The position numbers and the translations under genes were made by a program. Source: an uncultured Alistipes sp. (lineage in GTDB: Bacteria; Bacteroidota; Bacteroidia; Bacteroidales; Rikenellaceae). From it: a stretch of DNA of 7,273 bases. The notes under the pieces are model-generated. The model was given only the letters and a program-made list of their open reading frames with translations, was not told where the DNA came from and did not search any database. Of the stretch, positions 6,447 to 7,273 are shown one piece after another; positions within the stretch are counted from its first letter, which is position 1; each line of letters starts with the position of its first letter. Location: positions 1 to 7,273 of the forward strand of contig CAMWIG010000105.1 in the NCBI GenBank assembly GCA_947174295.1, written 5' to 3'.

Positions 6447-6474
6447 TGCTACGATTCAAAAACTCGAATTTGCT
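6421..6474 (+). repeat. Imperfect tandem duplication spanning the -7 element and leader
   Basis: The 30 bases at 6421-6450 and the 24 bases at 6451-6474 share, in the same order, ACGATTC, AAAA, TCG, AATTTG and CT. That is 22 of the 24 bases of the second copy, and the copies differ by three short 2-base gaps. The first copy holds the promoter -7 element TAAATTTG. The second holds the degenerate CGAATTTG and abuts the ATG of the metalloprotease gene. The match is seen directly; the origin (local duplication) and any role as paired operator sites are inference. Confidence 0.65.
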
Positions 6475-7273
6475 ATGAAGAGATTTTTTTCCAAAGCATT
6501 GTTCGTACTGTTGTGTACGACTGTTTCGGTGCCTGCCATGGCACAGTTCAATTTGAAAAAGGCTGTCAGCGGTGCTGCCAAGGCTGCGCAGGCTGCGACA
6601 TTGACCGACGCGCAGATGGCCGCTTATGTCAAGGAGTACATCGACTGGATGGATGCCAACAACCCGGTGTGTCCCGACGACAATCCCTATGCGCAGCGTC
6701 TGAGCCGTCTGACCGAGGGTTTGACCGATGCCGACGGCATTAAGCTGAACTTCAAGGTCTACGACGTTATCGACGTCAACGCGTTCGCATGTGCCGACGG
6801 AAGCATCCGCGTATTTTCGTCGCTCATGGATATCATGACCGACGAAGAGCTTCTGGGTGTCATCGGCCATGAAATCGGCCATATCGCTCACCGCGACTCC
6901 AAAAAGGGATTCCGCACGGCGCTGCTCACATCGGCGCTCAAAGACGGCGTTTCGTCCAATGGCGGAAAGGCCGCGCAGCTGACCGAGTCGCAGCTGGGCG
7001 ACCTCGGAGAGGCTCTGGTGAATGCCACCTATTCGCAGAAGCAAGAGCGCGATGCCGACGATTACGGCTACGAGTTCCTGAAAAAGGCCGGCAAGAACCC
7101 TTGGGCCATGGCCTACTCTTTCCGCCGTCTCAAAAAGATGCAGGAGGAGGCCGGAGCGCAGAAGAGCAGCAAACTGAATCAACTGTTCTCGACGCATCCC
7201 GATTTGGACGTCCGAATCAAGCGCATGGAGGAGCGTGCGACGGCCGACGGCATAGAGGAGCCCGCGCAGGAGT
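6475..7273 (+). CDS. M48 family zinc metalloprotease, LoiP/YggG-like, 3' end cut by window edge
   Basis: The visible 266 codons begin with a clear Sec signal peptide (MKRFFSKALFVLLCTTVSVPAMA, likely cut after A23). The mature protease is therefore expected in the periplasm or loosely at the envelope. The zinc site is HEIGH (H132, E133, H136) in the context ELLGVIGHEIGHIAHRDSKK, and E191 in SQKQERDADDYGY is the likely third ligand. NAFACADGSIRVFSSLMDIM (102-121), SQLGDLGEALVNATYSQKQE (172-191), the THPD segment (240-243) and the final RATADGI closely follow the order and wording I recall for E. coli LoiP (YggG), an envelope-stress M48 protease. LoiP is 252 residues long, so the stop should lie soon after the edge. 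Unlike LoiP it has no lipobox cysteine: Q24 follows the cleavage site. LoiP-type and BepA-type proteases degrade misassembled envelope proteins, but the substrate here is unknown. The start is supported by the signal peptide and the promoter 28 bases upstream. Confidence 0.93.
   Translation, partial: MKRFFSKALFVLLCTTVSVPAMAQFNLKKAVSGAAKAAQAATLTDAQMAAYVKEYIDWMDANNPVCPDDNPYAQRLSRLTEGLTDADGIKLNFKVYDVIDVNAFACADGSIRVFSSLMDIMTDEELLGVIGHEIGHIAHRDSKKGFRTALLTSALKDGVSSNGGKAAQLTESQLGDLGEALVNATYSQKQERDADDYGYEFLKKAGKNPWAMAYSFRRLKKMQEEAGAQKSSKLNQLFSTHPDLDVRIKRMEERATADGIEEPAQE

Noticed and set aside
6385..7197. 270-codon minus-strand frame opposite the metalloprotease
   Set aside because: It is antisense to a clear HExxH protease with a signal peptide and carries no domain of its own.
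1..7273. Mobile element, CRISPR array, tRNA/rRNA, phage or toxin-antitoxin genes
   Set aside because: I looked for spaced repeats, terminal inverted repeats, transposase or integrase motifs and cloverleaf-like segments and found none; all larger genes are housekeeping or envelope genes.

Overview
The window comes from a GC-rich member of the Bacteroidetes, and an Alistipes-like (Rikenellaceae) gut commensal fits best. Two things support this. The gene starts lack clear Shine-Dalgarno sequences. The intergenic regions carry Bacteroidetes-type promoters, with TAnnTTTG at -7 and a TTTG/TTG-type element about 19-20 bp upstream, in place of sigma70 boxes. The coding regions have GC-rich third positions, as in Alistipes. 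The genus is an inference from sequence style and protein similarity recalled from memory; the phylum is much firmer.

Left part (1-4716, all on the minus strand). Four tightly packed genes are read right to left as a likely operon: dapB (lysine/diaminopimelate synthesis), lepB (signal peptidase I, long form), a YigZ/IMPACT-family gene, and uvrA (nucleotide excision repair, cut by the left edge after residue 672). The gaps are 21 bp, 12 bp and a 1-base TAATG stop/start overlap. One good promoter lies upstream of dapB.

Middle (4717-5789). A 187-bp divergent region separates dapB from truA (tRNA pseudouridine synthase) on the plus strand. truA ends at a strong 12-bp hairpin terminator. The T-tract of that terminator also holds the stop codon of the next gene, which converges on it from the right.

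Right part (5788-7273). A 184-residue membrane protein of unknown function (minus strand) and an M48 metalloprotease resembling E. coli LoiP/YggG (plus strand, cut by the right edge after 266 codons) are transcribed away from each other. Their 132-bp shared region holds two consensus-like promoters whose -33 elements are only about 15 bp apart. An imperfect tandem duplication spans the protease -7 element and its whole leader.

Overall this is housekeeping chromosome: cell-wall precursor synthesis, protein export, DNA repair, tRNA modification and envelope proteolysis. I see no mobile element, CRISPR array, tRNA, rRNA or defence/toxin system. The points most worth a second look are the tandem repeat in the protease promoter, the unknown membrane protein, the insertions in LepB, and the half-missing zinc module in UvrA. 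No intergenic stretch exceeds 300 bases.
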